Positions 17,639 through 27,037 of a DNA stretch of 64,000 nt are shown here, piece after piece. Below the pieces are notes generated by a model. It saw only the letters and a list, made by a program, of their open reading frames with translations, ran no database searches and was not told the origin of the DNA. The position numbers were made by a program, and so were the translations under genes. The DNA comes from Rhizobium sp. BT04 (GTDB taxonomy: Bacteria; Pseudomonadota; Alphaproteobacteria; Rhizobiales; Rhizobiaceae): positions 1,426,001 to 1,490,000 of the forward strand of contig NZ_CP125652.1 in assembly GCF_030053135.1 (NCBI RefSeq), in the 5' to 3' direction. The number at the start of each line of letters is the position of its first letter. The stretch's first letter is position 1.

Positions 17639-17969
17639 TAAGAATCAATAATTTCGCAGGTATATTCGACGCTCACCGGCCGTTTCTTGCAACGCACAAA
17701 AACGTGCATGCACCGGTTATTTTTACTCTACGAAACTGTTTCTCATGATAGTTGAAAAAAGCACCATTGCGGTATCAGCACATTTCGCGACGTGACAGAA
17801 AGATGAAAAGGGTGTGCAATGTCGCCCGTGATTCGAACTCTCGAAAAATCGACGATTGGCAACCAAATCTGCGCAAAGTCGATGCTGGACAGCATGTGCC
17901 GATCCGCCCCTGACAGATGGAATCGGGCACATCCCGGCCGCCGCCAATTCGTGCGCCCGCCGACCCGAT
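17639..17969. other. 331-bp region between prkA promoter and VOC gene
   Basis: No convincing gene was seen. The stretch at 17640-17800 is AT-richer than its surroundings. A 93-codon minus-strand frame (17723-18004) overlaps the end of the VOC gene and lacks family features. Confidence 0.4.
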
Positions 17970-18446
17970 TCAGCCATTGAACGCCTTTTCCAGCGCAGCG
18001 ACATCGATCTTGACCATGCCGAGCATCACCTCGGTCACGCGCTTCGCCCGTTCACGGTCGCTGTCGGCGATCATTTCGGAAAGAATACGCGGAACGATCT
18101 GCCAGGAAAGACCCCAGCGATCCCTAAGCCAGCCGCAGGCCTCCGGCGCGCCGCCATTGGCGAGGAATGCCCCCCATATCCGATCGATCTCGGCCTGGTT
18201 TTCCACAAGAATCGCGATCGAGAAGGAATGGTTGAAGCTGTCGAGCGGGCCGGCCTTCATCGCCAGGAAGGCCTGGTCGCCAAGCGTGAACTCGATCAGC
18301 TCGACGCTGCCGGGAGGCCCGCTCGGCGTTTCCGCCGGCAATATAGTGGTGCGGTCGATCTTGGAATTCGGAATGATCGACACGTAGAATGCGACGGCTT
18401 CGCGGGCTTCCTCCGCAAACCACAGATTTGAAACGACCTTCGGCAT
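17970..18446 (-). CDS. VOC-superfamily protein (PhnB / 3-dmu-9_3-mt-like)
   Basis: The 158-residue protein has the paired betaalphabetabetabeta layout of the glyoxalase/VOC fold: VVSNLWFAEEAREAVAFYVSIIPNS at the start and CGWLRDRWGLSWQIVPRIL in the second half. The PhnB-like group is often mislabelled as a ubiquinone methyltransferase; the true activity is unknown. AAGGAGG lies just before the ATG at 18446. It is a single gene. Confidence 0.85.
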   Translation of the reverse strand: MPKVVSNLWFAEEAREAVAFYVSIIPNSKIDRTTILPAETPSGPPGSVELIEFTLGDQAFLAMKAGPLDSFNHSFSIAILVENQAEIDRIWGAFLANGGAPEACGWLRDRWGLSWQIVPRILSEMIADSDRERAKRVTEVMLGMVKIDVAALEKAFNG

Positions 18447-18676
18447 GAACAGCCTCCTTGTTGATGGTTGATCCGGACGTTGTCCCATGATCCAAGGACG
18501 GCCGACGTGGATCGGCTCCGACAGGCTGCATCAGGTTTTTTCAGCCGCCTCCGCTCTATGGACGTCACAGCCGCGACTTCCGAGCCTGGGGAAACCCCTT
18601 GGGATTGCGGCAGTTCGGGAATGAAAGCAGAACATCTTTTCTGGTCTTTCCTTCCCGAATCACTACATTACGCGCC

Positions 18677-21154
18677 ATGAGCAATAGTTTCGACGATATT
18701 CCCTTTTTCGACGAAGAGCCGGGCGAGATGGCGCGCAAGCCGCAGCCTCCTGCCCCCCCCGCCGGAAGAGCGCCCGCCGGTGGCGGCATTGCTGCGCGCG
18801 CCATGGCGGCCCGTGACGGCGGCAAGCGGCCGGATTATCTCGCCGGGCTGAACCCGGAACAGACCGAAGCCGTCGAAACGCTGGAAGGCCCGGTGCTCGT
18901 GCTTGCCGGCGCCGGCACGGGCAAGACGCGGGTGCTGACCACCCGCATCGCCCATATCCTCAATACAGGCCGCGCCTTTCCCTCGCAGATTCTCGCCGTC
19001 ACCTTCACCAACAAGGCGGCCCGCGAGATGAAGGAGCGCATCGCGCTGCTCGTCGGCGGCGCCGTCGAAGGCATGCCCTGGCTCGGCACTTTCCACTCGA
19101 TCGGCGTCAAGCTGCTGCGCCGCCACGGCGAACTCGTCGGGCTGCGTTCCGATTTCACCATTCTCGATACCGACGACGTCGTCCGCCTGATCAAGCAGCT
19201 GATCCAGGCCGAAGGCCTCGACGACAAGCGCTGGCCAGCCAAGCAGTTCGCCGGCATGATCGACACCTGGAAAAACAAGGGGCTCGGCCCCGCCGATATT
19301 CCCGAGGGCGACGCCCGCGCCTTTGCCAATGGCCGCGGCCGCGATCTCTATTTTGCCTATCAGGCGCGCCTGACGACACTGAACGCCTGCGACTTCGGCG
19401 ACCTGCTGATGCATCCGATCGCGATCTTCCGCAAGAATCCGGATCTCCTGAAGGAATATCACGGCCGCTTCCGCTATATCCTCGTCGACGAGTACCAGGA
19501 CACCAACACCGCCCAATATATGTGGCTGAGGCTGCTGGCCCAGCGCGCCAAGGGCGAGCCGCAGAACGTCTGCTGTGTCGGTGACGACGACCAGTCGATC
19601 TATGGCTGGCGCGGCGCCGAGGTCGACAATATCCTGCGCTTCGAGAAGGACTTCCCCGGCGCCAAGGTTATCAAGCTCGAGCGCAACTACCGCTCGACCG
19701 AACATATCCTCGGCGCTGCCGCCCATCTGATCGCCCATAATGAAGGCCGGCTTGGCAAGACGCTGTTCACCGATCGCTCCGATCCCGACGACGTCAAGGT
19801 GCAGGTCCACGCCTCCTGGGATTCGGAGGAGGAAGCGCGCGCCATCGGCGAGGAGATCGAGCAACTCCAGCGGAACAAGCATCTCTTGAACGACATGGCG
19901 ATCCTCGTGCGCGCCTCCTTCCAGATGCGCGAGTTCGAAGACCGCTTCGTCACCCTCGGGCTCAATTACCGCGTCATCGGCGGCCCGCGCTTCTACGAGC
20001 GCTTGGAAATCCGCGATGCTATGGCCTATTTCCGGCTGGTCGCTCAAGCCTCCGACGATCTCGCCTTCGAACGCATCATCAACACGCCGAAGCGCGGCCT
20101 CGGCGATACGACGGTGCGCGCGCTGCACGACTATGCGCGCGCCCGCGATATCCCTATGCTTGCCGCCGCCGCCGACATCATCGAAACCGACGAGCTGAAG
20201 CCGAAGGCGCGCAAAGCCCTCTTCGATGTGATACAATCTTTCCGCCGATGGCAGGAACTGCTTGAAAACACACCCCATACCGAACTTGCCGAGCAGATCC
20301 TCGAAGAGTCCGGCTATACCGACATGTGGAAGAACGACAAGAGCGCCGAAGCCCCCGGCCGCCTCGAAAACTTGAAGGAACTCATCCGCTCGATGGAAAG
20401 CTTCGAGTCGATGCGCGGCTTCCTCGAACACGTCTCCCTCGTCATGGATGCCGAGACTAACGAGAACCTCGACGCCGTTTCGATCATGACGCTGCACTCG
20501 GCCAAGGGCCTGGAATTCGACACCGTCTTCCTACCCGGCTGGGAAGAAGGCCTCTTCCCGCACCAGCGCTCGCTGGATGAGAGCGGCCGCGCCGGCCTGG
20601 AGGAAGAACGCCGCCTCGCCTATGTCGGCATCACCCGCGCCAAGCATCGCTGCCACATCTGGTTCGTCTCCAACCGCCGCATCCACGGCCTCTGGCAATC
20701 GACCCTGCCCTCGCGTTTCCTCGACGAACTGCCGGAAACTCATGTCGAGGTCGCCGAGATGGAGCAGAGCTACGGCGGTTACGGCCGCGGCGGCTACGGC
20801 CAGTCGCGCTTCGACAAGGCCGAACCCTTCGCCAATTCCTATTCCACGCCCGGCTGGAAACGCGCCCAGGCCAACAAGACCGACGCCACCCGCGACAATT
20901 GGGGCAGCCGCTCCGGCCATGCGGTCGAACGCATCGGCTACGGCGAAAGCGGCCCGAAAGGGCGCACGATCGAAGGCGAGCTGGTGGCGAAATCGACCTC
21001 GTCGGAACCGTCGAGGTTCACCCTCGGCGACCGCGTGTTCCACCTGAAATTCGGCAACGGCAACATCACCGGCATCGAAGGTAACAAGCTGACGATCGAG
21101 TTCGACCGTGCGGGGCAGAAGCGCGTCTTGGACGGGTTCGTCGAGCGCGTGTGA
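18677..21154 (+). CDS. uvrD: UvrD/PcrA superfamily-1 DNA helicase
   Basis: The 825-residue helicase is involved in nucleotide excision and mismatch repair. Motif I AGAGTGKT is at residues 77-84; motif Ia TFTNKAAREM, motif II VDEYQDTN, motif III GDDDQSIYGWRGA, motif IV LERNYRS, motif V MTLHSAKGLEFDTVF and motif VI VGITRAKH follow in order. An N-terminal extension of about 55 residues, rich in Pro and Ala, precedes the core. The C-terminal tail has a Gly/Tyr-rich stretch (GGYGRGGYG) and ends in the Tudor-like domain of PcrA/UvrD (GDRVFHLKFGNGNITGIEG). ATG 18677 is used; the upstream in-frame extension lacks conservation. No SOS box was found upstream. Confidence 0.95.
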   Translation: MSNSFDDIPFFDEEPGEMARKPQPPAPPAGRAPAGGGIAARAMAARDGGKRPDYLAGLNPEQTEAVETLEGPVLVLAGAGTGKTRVLTTRIAHILNTGRAFPSQILAVTFTNKAAREMKERIALLVGGAVEGMPWLGTFHSIGVKLLRRHGELVGLRSDFTILDTDDVVRLIKQLIQAEGLDDKRWPAKQFAGMIDTWKNKGLGPADIPEGDARAFANGRGRDLYFAYQARLTTLNACDFGDLLMHPIAIFRKNPDLLKEYHGRFRYILVDEYQDTNTAQYMWLRLLAQRAKGEPQNVCCVGDDDQSIYGWRGAEVDNILRFEKDFPGAKVIKLERNYRSTEHILGAAAHLIAHNEGRLGKTLFTDRSDPDDVKVQVHASWDSEEEARAIGEEIEQLQRNKHLLNDMAILVRASFQMREFEDRFVTLGLNYRVIGGPRFYERLEIRDAMAYFRLVAQASDDLAFERIINTPKRGLGDTTVRALHDYARARDIPMLAAAADIIETDELKPKARKALFDVIQSFRRWQELLENTPHTELAEQILEESGYTDMWKNDKSAEAPGRLENLKELIRSMESFESMRGFLEHVSLVMDAETNENLDAVSIMTLHSAKGLEFDTVFLPGWEEGLFPHQRSLDESGRAGLEEERRLAYVGITRAKHRCHIWFVSNRRIHGLWQSTLPSRFLDELPETHVEVAEMEQSYGGYGRGGYGQSRFDKAEPFANSYSTPGWKRAQANKTDATRDNWGSRSGHAVERIGYGESGPKGRTIEGELVAKSTSSEPSRFTLGDRVFHLKFGNGNITGIEGNKLTIEFDRAGQKRVLDGFVERV

Positions 21155-21193
21155 TATCAGGCGGCCGGCATGCAGGCCTCGCCTCCTAAACCT

Positions 21194-21541
21194 TCACCCG
21201 AGCATCCGCATGCTTCCGAGACCAAGAATATCATTCATCAGAGCGATGCCCATTCCCGCGGCGACGATGCTCAATCCGATCAGGAAGAGCCGCCGCGATC
21301 GATCATATTTGACGGCAAGCAGCGAGTCGCGCGCCAAAAGATCGGCAAACACCTTCACCTGAATGACGATGCCGACGGTCAGGAAGGACATCGGCAGCAG
21401 GTCGATGCGGCTCCAGTCATTGGGATTGGAGACCCAAAGACTGATGAAGTTGAGGGAAAAACCGAGAATGATCCCGGTCGCCGTCAGCGATCCGTTGCGG
21501 AACGTCGCATCGATCTTTTCGTCTGGCCCGGGCTCGGACAT
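21194..21541 (-). CDS. Small integral membrane protein of unknown function
   Basis: The 115-residue product has three predicted membrane segments: GSLTATGIILGFSLNFISLWV, a segment around LLPMSFLTVGIVIQV, and LFLIGLSIVAAGMGIALM. ATG 21541 has GGAAGAG upstream; the longer frame to 21703 adds an Arg/Cys-rich stretch that looks non-coding. No family was recognised. It is convergent with uvrD. Confidence 0.62.
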   Translation of the reverse strand: MSEPGPDEKIDATFRNGSLTATGIILGFSLNFISLWVSNPNDWSRIDLLPMSFLTVGIVIQVKVFADLLARDSLLAVKYDRSRRLFLIGLSIVAAGMGIALMNDILGLGSMRMLG

Positions 21542-21936
21542 TGCTTCTCTTCCCGCTTCTGAGGCAAGAAAGGCAGAAATCGCGGCCGCGAGCAAGATCG
21601 ATCCGGCATCGCCTGCCGAGCAGATGGACGAAATGCCGCAGCAGCACGAAGCAGGCCGCATCCGCCGCCGCTCGTTCCGCCAGCCGCGCCGGCGCGATCT
21701 CATCCGATAAACGGCATAATTCGCGCGCGCCAGAACATACCGGCGTTCATAAAATCCAATATTTTCAATGAAATGATTTTGGTAACCGAAAGGTTAACGT
21801 GCGTTGCCCCGCCTCGTCAATCGCACTTCTTCCCTGTCAAAACGTCGCTTTGACGCTTTCCGCAAATCAGCTTAGCCCGGAGGCTGCCCACCCATGAAAG
21901 GCGGGTTTCACGACGAACTTTTCGAAGGAGGTTCAA

Positions 21937-22437
21937 GTGACCAGTGTTTCATCTCTCGGCAGCACATTGACCCAGTACCAGTCTCCGCTTTCCAGCCTCG
22001 ACAAAAATGGCGACGGCGTGATTTCGCCGGACGAACTCGCCGCCGCTTCGCAGTCCCCGACAGCAAGCACGGCCTCGACCGGCGACAGCGACGACAAGAG
22101 CAGCGATATCGTCAAGAAGATCACCGCCGACATCCTATCGCTGATGCTGTCCCTGCAGAAGACCGACGGCAGCGATGATCAGAGTGAGGGCAGCGATCAG
22201 AGCGGCGACTCTTCCAAGGGCGTCTTCGCCTCGATGGATACGAATGGCGACGGCAAGTTGACCGAGTCCGAATTCCTCGCCGCCGATACGAGCAGCATCA
22301 AAACGTCAGGCGACAGCGATCCGCTCCTCACCAAGGTGTTGAGCGATATGCAGACGGCCCTTCAGGCCTACCACAATACCTACGGCTCTTCCGCTGTGGC
22401 GGCCGATACGGCAACCGACGACGTGGCTGCGGCCTGA
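21937..22437 (+). CDS. EF-hand calcium-binding protein
   Basis: The 166-residue acidic protein has two canonical EF-hand loops, DKNGDGVISPDE (residues 22-33) and DTNGDGKLTESE (101-112), each with ligands at positions 1, 3, 5 and 12. They are separated by a Ser/Asp-rich low-complexity linker. No signal peptide is evident. The start is GTG 21937, supported by a strong AAGGAGG 7 nt upstream. Similar two-loop proteins occur across rhizobia; the role (calcium buffering or sensing) is not established. Confidence 0.85.
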   Translation: MTSVSSLGSTLTQYQSPLSSLDKNGDGVISPDELAAASQSPTASTASTGDSDDKSSDIVKKITADILSLMLSLQKTDGSDDQSEGSDQSGDSSKGVFASMDTNGDGKLTESEFLAADTSSIKTSGDSDPLLTKVLSDMQTALQAYHNTYGSSAVAADTATDDVAAA

Positions 22438-22448
22438 CCGGCTGAGAT

Positions 22449-22470
22449 GAGGCTCCGCCGGGGGAGCCTC
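22449..22470 (+). terminator. Stem-loop after EF-hand gene
   Basis: GAGGCTCC/GGAGCCTC forms an 8-bp stem 11 nt after the stop, without a T tract. The remaining 280 bp up to pncA contain nothing recognisable. Confidence 0.5.
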
Positions 22471-22752
22471 GATCCATCGATCTGCGAAAAGCGCCTTGTC
22501 GGGCAGCCGAGTTTGACTGCGATCGCCGCCTCTGCCGGCTGGCATCTACCCGCGACCCCGCATCATTGCCGTCCATTTCAACACGAGAACCTCCGGATTC
22601 TCTCAATGATTGCATTAGGATATGCTTTTTCAGCCGCTTGCTACCGCTGGCGCCAGAATTAGCACTTGCATGTGCGCTCCCGGAAATTCACTAGTTGATG
22701 CGTTCAATGTGCTTGGCGTCTTACACTGAAATAAGCGAAGGGATTGGCCTTG

Positions 22753-23379
22753 ATGAAAGCGCTGCTGCTCGTCGATATTCAGAATGGCTTTTGCCCGGGC
22801 GGCAATCTGCCGGTGCCGGATGGCGACAAAGTGGTTCCCATCGCCAACAGCCTGATCGACAGCGGCAAATACGACCTGATCGTCGCCTCGCAGGACTGGC
22901 ATCCGCCTGGCCATGGCAGCTTCGCCTCTGCCCATCCGGGTGCCGTTCCCTTCGAGATCGGCGAACTCTCGGGCAAGCCGCAAATGATGTGGCCCGACCA
23001 CTGCGTTCAGGGAACGCTTGATGCCGAATTGCATCCCGCGCTCAAATCCGAAGAGATCGACCTGATCCAGCAGAAGGGCGAGCATCCCCATATCGACAGC
23101 TATTCGGCCTTCCGCGACAATGACCGCGATGCCTCGACAGGCCTGTCCGATTTCCTCACCGACCAGGGCGTCACCGATCTCGATATCTGTGGGCTGGCGA
23201 CCGATTATTGCGTCAAGTTCTCCGCGCTCGACGCATTGGAGATGATGCCCGATGTCCGCGTACGCTTCATCAAGGATGCAAGCCGCGGCATCACCCCCGA
23301 AGGCGTCGCCGCCGCGATTGAGGAGATGCGGGCGCACGGCATCGCGATCGTCGATAGCGCTGAGGTCCTGGCCGGCTGA
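22753..23379 (+). CDS. pncA: Nicotinamidase (bifunctional nicotinamidase/pyrazinamidase)
   Basis: The 208-residue enzyme hydrolyses nicotinamide to nicotinate in NAD salvage. The isochorismatase-fold catalytic triad is visible: Asp8 (VDIQNGF), Lys108 (IQQKG) and Cys153 (GLATDYCVKF). Metal ligands are Asp48 and His50 (QDWHPPGH) plus His83 (PDHC). ATG 22753 is preferred because AAGGGA lies 9 nt upstream. It is a single cytoplasmic gene, followed by repeat copy B. Confidence 0.94.
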   Translation: MKALLLVDIQNGFCPGGNLPVPDGDKVVPIANSLIDSGKYDLIVASQDWHPPGHGSFASAHPGAVPFEIGELSGKPQMMWPDHCVQGTLDAELHPALKSEEIDLIQQKGEHPHIDSYSAFRDNDRDASTGLSDFLTDQGVTDLDICGLATDYCVKFSALDALEMMPDVRVRFIKDASRGITPEGVAAAIEEMRAHGIAIVDSAEVLAG

Positions 23380-23388
23380 TTCACGAAA

Positions 23389-23423
23389 ACAATGACTTAA
23401 AGCGCATTGCATGAATCAAATTC
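23389..23423. repeat. Dispersed intergenic repeat, copy B
   Basis: The 35-bp copy matches the 1063-1096 element at both ends (ACAATGACTTAAAGCG and TGAATCAAATTC). It begins 10 nt after the pncA stop, whereas copy A begins 5 nt after the LysR stop. Confidence 0.6.
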
Positions 23424-23451
23424 TACGTCCCGTCGCAGGGAATGCTGTAAC

Positions 23452-23715
23452 CTATGCAGCAGTGCCCTTGTTCTTCTCCTCGCGCTCCAACAGATAGATG
23501 TCTTCCGCCAGGTCCTCCATCTTCCTGAGAAGGGCGGCATGCGCATCGCGAAGACCCTGATTGTAATAATGGGCGCCGATCTCGTCTGCGAAGAAATCGA
23601 GCAGGAACTCCGCCGGCAGCGCGCCAATCGGCTGGTCGAGCTCCGCCTCGAAATAGCGGCGGATGCTTGAAACGATCGCCGCCTTCGCTTCCTTGGAAAA
23701 TTCGATCTTCTTCAT
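23452..23715 (-). CDS. DUF2164-family protein
   Basis: The 87-residue protein begins MKKIEFSKEAKAAIVSSIRRYFEAELDQPIGALPAEFLLDFFADEIGAHYYNQGL. This is the DUF2164 pattern: a short strand, a long helix, then the conserved FLLDFF and YNQG motifs. The function is unknown. A GAGGAAA ribosome binding site precedes the ATG. It is convergent with pncA. Confidence 0.83.
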   Translation of the reverse strand: MKKIEFSKEAKAAIVSSIRRYFEAELDQPIGALPAEFLLDFFADEIGAHYYNQGLRDAHAALLRKMEDLAEDIYLLEREEKNKGTAA

Positions 23716-23847
23716 GGTTTCCTCTTGGCCGAATGCGCTCGGGATTTTGATGGTTCAGCGAAATCGATTGGTCAATCAAGGAAATTCAATTGCCGTTGCA
23801 AGCCATAGACCATAAGGGAAACCTGAATTCCAACTGGACAAGATCGC

Positions 23848-24579
23848 ATGAATCGCGCCGACTTTGTTGAAGGTTTGCGGGGCGGCTTTGCCGTTGCGCT
23901 GGCATCGGCGCCCTTTGGCGCCCTGTTCGGAGCGCTCGCCGTCGAAAACGGCATGTCGCTCTCCGAGGCCGCCTTCATGAGCGCCACCGTCTATGCCGGC
24001 GCCAGCCAGATGGTCGGCATCGAACTCTTCGGCCATAATGTCCATGCCTGGCTGATCGTGCTGTCGATCCTCGCCGTCAATTTCCGCCATGTGCTCTATT
24101 CGGCGGCGATGGCCCGCTATATCGGCCAGTTCACGCCGGTCCAGAAATTCTTCACCTTCTTCCTGCTCGTCGATCCGCAATTTGCCGCAGCGGTGAAACG
24201 CGGCGAGTCCGGCCTGCCGGTGAGCTTCGCTTGGTATTTCGGCTTCGCCATTATCATCTACGTCCCCTGGATACTGACCAGCGTCGCCGGCGGTTTGCTC
24301 GGCGGTTTCATCGGCGATCCCAAGGCGATCGGCCTGGATATCCTGCTGCCGGCCTATTTCCTCGGCATCGTCCTTGGTTTCCGCAAGCGCGACAGTTTTC
24401 TGCCCGTGGCGCTCGTCAGCGCCGTGGCCTCCGTGCTCGCCTATCGCTATGTCGGCTCGCCCTGGCATGTCAGCCTGGGTGCGGCCGCCGGCATCGTGCT
24501 TGCCGCCCTGCTGCCATTGCCGCCGCAAGCGCCTGATCTCGAAGCCGGCGCCCTGCAATCCGAAGTGCACGAGGTCTGA
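23848..24579 (+). CDS. azlC: AzlC-family branched-chain amino acid exporter, large subunit
   Basis: The 243-residue membrane protein has the AzlC signature near its N-terminus (GLRGGFAVALASAPFGALFGALA) and NFRHVLYSAA in the middle, with seven to eight membrane segments. AzlC pairs with the small AzlD protein to export branched-chain amino acids or analogues. azlD follows after 3 nt in the same operon. The substrate is inferred from the family. Confidence 0.9.
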   Translation: MNRADFVEGLRGGFAVALASAPFGALFGALAVENGMSLSEAAFMSATVYAGASQMVGIELFGHNVHAWLIVLSILAVNFRHVLYSAAMARYIGQFTPVQKFFTFFLLVDPQFAAAVKRGESGLPVSFAWYFGFAIIIYVPWILTSVAGGLLGGFIGDPKAIGLDILLPAYFLGIVLGFRKRDSFLPVALVSAVASVLAYRYVGSPWHVSLGAAAGIVLAALLPLPPQAPDLEAGALQSEVHEV

Positions 24580-24582
24580 GCC

Positions 24583-24891
24583 ATGGAATTCGATCTTCAC
24601 ATGGCGCTCGTCATCATTGCCGCGGCAGTCGCCACCTTCGCCACCCGCATCGGCGGCTACATCCTCATCACCCGGATGAAGAGCATTCCGCCGCGCATGG
24701 AGGCGGCGCTGAATGCCGTGCCGGCCGCCGTGCTGACGACGCTGGTCGCCCCCGCCTTCTTTATCGGCGGCTGGGAATCGAAACTGGCGCTGATCGTCGC
24801 CCTCTTCGTCGGCCTGCGCGTTTCGCATACATGGATGCTGGTCGCAGCCTGGATCGTCGTCATGACCTGGCGCCACACGATCGGCGCCTGA
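24583..24891 (+). CDS. azlD: AzlD-family branched-chain amino acid exporter, small subunit
   Basis: The 102-residue protein has about four membrane segments and the AzlD motifs ATRIGGY and PAAVLTTLVAPAFF. It is the partner of AzlC encoded 3 nt upstream. The length is normal for the family. It is convergent with the aminopeptidase gene across 31 bp. Confidence 0.9.
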   Translation: MEFDLHMALVIIAAAVATFATRIGGYILITRMKSIPPRMEAALNAVPAAVLTTLVAPAFFIGGWESKLALIVALFVGLRVSHTWMLVAAWIVVMTWRHTIGA

Positions 24892-24922
24892 GCGCGACGG
24901 TGCCGGCTCGTCGACGCCCTTT

Positions 24923-26758
24923 TCAATATTCCAGCGGCAGCGTCGCGTTTTCGAGCCACGCCCTCACGTCGTGGTCGTGGATCAGCGGCATCAGCGCCTC
25001 GCATGTGCGATGGTGATAGTCGTTGAACCAGTGCAGCTCGTCATGGGTCAGAAGCTCCGGAATGACGAGGCTGCGGTCGATCGGGCAGAAGGTCAGCGTC
25101 TCGAAGCCGAGCATCGCCGCGTCACCGCCCTCGATCTCCTCGGCGCCGCGCACATAGACCAGATTCTCGATGCGGATGCCGAAGCTGCCGGGCCGGTAGT
25201 AGCCGGGTTCGTTCGAGAGGATCATGCCGGGCAGCAATTCCTGCGTCGAAAGCCTGGAGATGCGCTGCGGCCCTTCGTGCACGGAGAGATAAGAGCCGAC
25301 GCCGTGGCCGGTGCCATGGGCGAAATCGGCCCCTGCCCGCCACAGCGCGATGCGCGCCAGCGGATCGAGGTCGCAGCCGCGCGTGCCCTTCGGGAAACGC
25401 GCCGTGCTGATCTCAATCATCCCCTTCAACACCAGCGTGAAGAAGCGCCGATGCTCCTCGGAGACAGCGCCGATGCCGACGGTGCGGGTGATGTCGGTCG
25501 TGCCGTTGATATATTGCGCGCCGGAATCGATCAGGAAGAGTTCCCCGGCCTCGATCATCCGGTTGGTCTCGGTCGTCACCCGGTAATGCATGATCGCCGC
25601 GTGTTCGCCCGCACCCGAAATCGTGTCGAAGGATATGTCCTTCAGCGGGTTCTGCATGCTCTCACCGACGCGGGCGCGCGTCGCTTCGAGACGTTCGGCG
25701 GCGGCGATTTCGCTCACTGTGCCGGGTTTTTCCTGCGACAGCCAATAGAGGAATTCCACCATCGCCGCGCCGTCCTGCAGATGCGCCGCGGCCGAGCCGT
25801 TGATTTCGACGTCGTTCTTCACCGCGCGCGGCAGCTTGGCGGGGTCGGCGCCCTCCACCACTTCGCCGCCCGCCTTACGGATGATCTCCGCCAGCGCATA
25901 GGAGGCGATATCGGGGTCGATCAATATGCGGCCGCCGTCCCTGGAAACCGCAGCCAGTCTCTCCTCCAGCGCCGAGGGCGGCAACTGCGTGCAGATCTGC
26001 CCGAGATAGGCTTCCGGCTCGATGCCGGTCTTGCGCTTGTCGAGGAAGAGTTCCGCCCGCCCATCGGCATGGATGATGGCGCGCGCCAGCGGATGCGGCG
26101 TGTGCGGCACGTCGGCGCCACGGATGTTGAAGATCCAGGCGACCGAGGAGGGATCGGCGATCAGCACCGCTGCGAGGTCCTTCTTCGAAAGGTCGGCGGC
26201 AACAGTCGCGATTTTGTCGCTCGCCAGCACGCCGGCCTGCGCGACGTTCTGGATGCTGACCGCACCGAGCGGTTCGGCCGGCCGGTCGCTCCAGAGCCTG
26301 TCGAGCGGATTGTGCGGCAGGAATACCAGCGTCCCGCCGATTTCCGCAACCGCCCTTTCAAGACGGCGCACCTCGGCACCCGCATGCAGCCAGGGATCGA
26401 TGCCGAGCCGTAGGCCCCTGGCACCGTTTGCGGCCAGCCAGAGATGCGGCGGCTCGTTGACGAGGTCGCCGCCTGTAAAGACCGAGCCGTCGACCTGTTC
26501 GGCAAGCTGCGTCACATAGCGCCCGTCGACGAAGACGATTGCCTGCGTGCGCAGGATCAGCGCAATGCCGGCCGAACCGGTGAAGCCCGTCAGCCATGCC
26601 AAGCGCTCCGAACATGCCGGAACATATTCGCCATTGAACTCGTCGGCGCGCGGCACGAGGAAGGCGTCAATGCCGAGCGAATCGAAAGCAGCGCGCAGCG
26701 CCGATACGCGATCCCTGCCGAAATGCGGCGTGGAGGTGACCTCGAAAGATTGGAACAT
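24923..26758 (-). CDS. pepP: Xaa-Pro aminopeptidase (M24B, long aminopeptidase P form)
   Basis: The 611-residue enzyme is the three-domain aminopeptidase P type. It has two N-terminal creatinase-like domains and a C-terminal pita-bread domain. The dinuclear metal ligands are visible: the two Asp of DSGAQYINGTTDITRT, the His of HGTGHGVGSYLSVHEGP, and the Glu of NEPGYY and IRIENL. It removes N-terminal residues before proline. ATG 26758 (MFQSFEVTSTPHFGRDRV) is used; the open frame continues far upstream, but that part overlaps a likely promoter region. Confidence 0.92.
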   Translation of the reverse strand: MFQSFEVTSTPHFGRDRVSALRAAFDSLGIDAFLVPRADEFNGEYVPACSERLAWLTGFTGSAGIALILRTQAIVFVDGRYVTQLAEQVDGSVFTGGDLVNEPPHLWLAANGARGLRLGIDPWLHAGAEVRRLERAVAEIGGTLVFLPHNPLDRLWSDRPAEPLGAVSIQNVAQAGVLASDKIATVAADLSKKDLAAVLIADPSSVAWIFNIRGADVPHTPHPLARAIIHADGRAELFLDKRKTGIEPEAYLGQICTQLPPSALEERLAAVSRDGGRILIDPDIASYALAEIIRKAGGEVVEGADPAKLPRAVKNDVEINGSAAAHLQDGAAMVEFLYWLSQEKPGTVSEIAAAERLEATRARVGESMQNPLKDISFDTISGAGEHAAIMHYRVTTETNRMIEAGELFLIDSGAQYINGTTDITRTVGIGAVSEEHRRFFTLVLKGMIEISTARFPKGTRGCDLDPLARIALWRAGADFAHGTGHGVGSYLSVHEGPQRISRLSTQELLPGMILSNEPGYYRPGSFGIRIENLVYVRGAEEIEGGDAAMLGFETLTFCPIDRSLVIPELLTHDELHWFNDYHHRTCEALMPLIHDHDVRAWLENATLPLEY

Positions 26759-26882
26759 GCTGGAAAACCCGAATGGTTGAGACGAATCCGGTGAATGGGA
26801 TGCCGACCATGTTAGCGAAATTTCAACCGATGGGGAGAAAAAGCGACGAAACGAGTCGAAACCCCTGGGGCCGCTCAAGATT

Positions 26883-26930
26883 TTGACAGAACTGTGACGC
26901 CAAAAGTTAATTTGGCACGCTTTATGCATT
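26883..26930 (+). promoter_or_regulatory. Candidate sigma-54 promoter (with overlapping TTGACA)
   Basis: TGGCACG-N4-ATGCA at 26913-26928 has GG and GC dinucleotides exactly 10 nt apart, one mismatch from the TGGCACG-N4-TTGCA consensus. A TTGACA (26883-26888) could be a separate sigma-70 -35 box. The next plus-strand gene is the 57-codon frame at 27038. No NtrC- or NifA-type upstream site was recognised. Confidence 0.5.
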
Positions 26931-27037
26931 AGCCGCATGGCTCCCATGAGCGAAACCCTCTGCCTCCGCATTTCAGAATAGCTATATAGACGCCATCGAA
27001 CGGTTCGCGATGAACCTGCAAACAAGGAATTCTTGAA

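Noticed and set aside
17723..18004. 93-codon minus-strand frame between prkA and the VOC gene
   Set aside because: It overlaps the VOC gene end on the same strand, has no recognisable family and no good ribosome binding site.
18620..18676. Possible SOS (LexA) box before uvrD
   Set aside because: GTTC and GAAC occur but not as the GTTC-N7-GTTC or GAAC-N7-GAAC arrangement used in alphaproteobacteria.
21783..21800. CtrA-like site upstream of the EF-hand gene
   Set aside because: GGTAACCGAAAGGTTAAC has only one intact TTAA and two mismatches in the other half; it is better described as a short hairpin.
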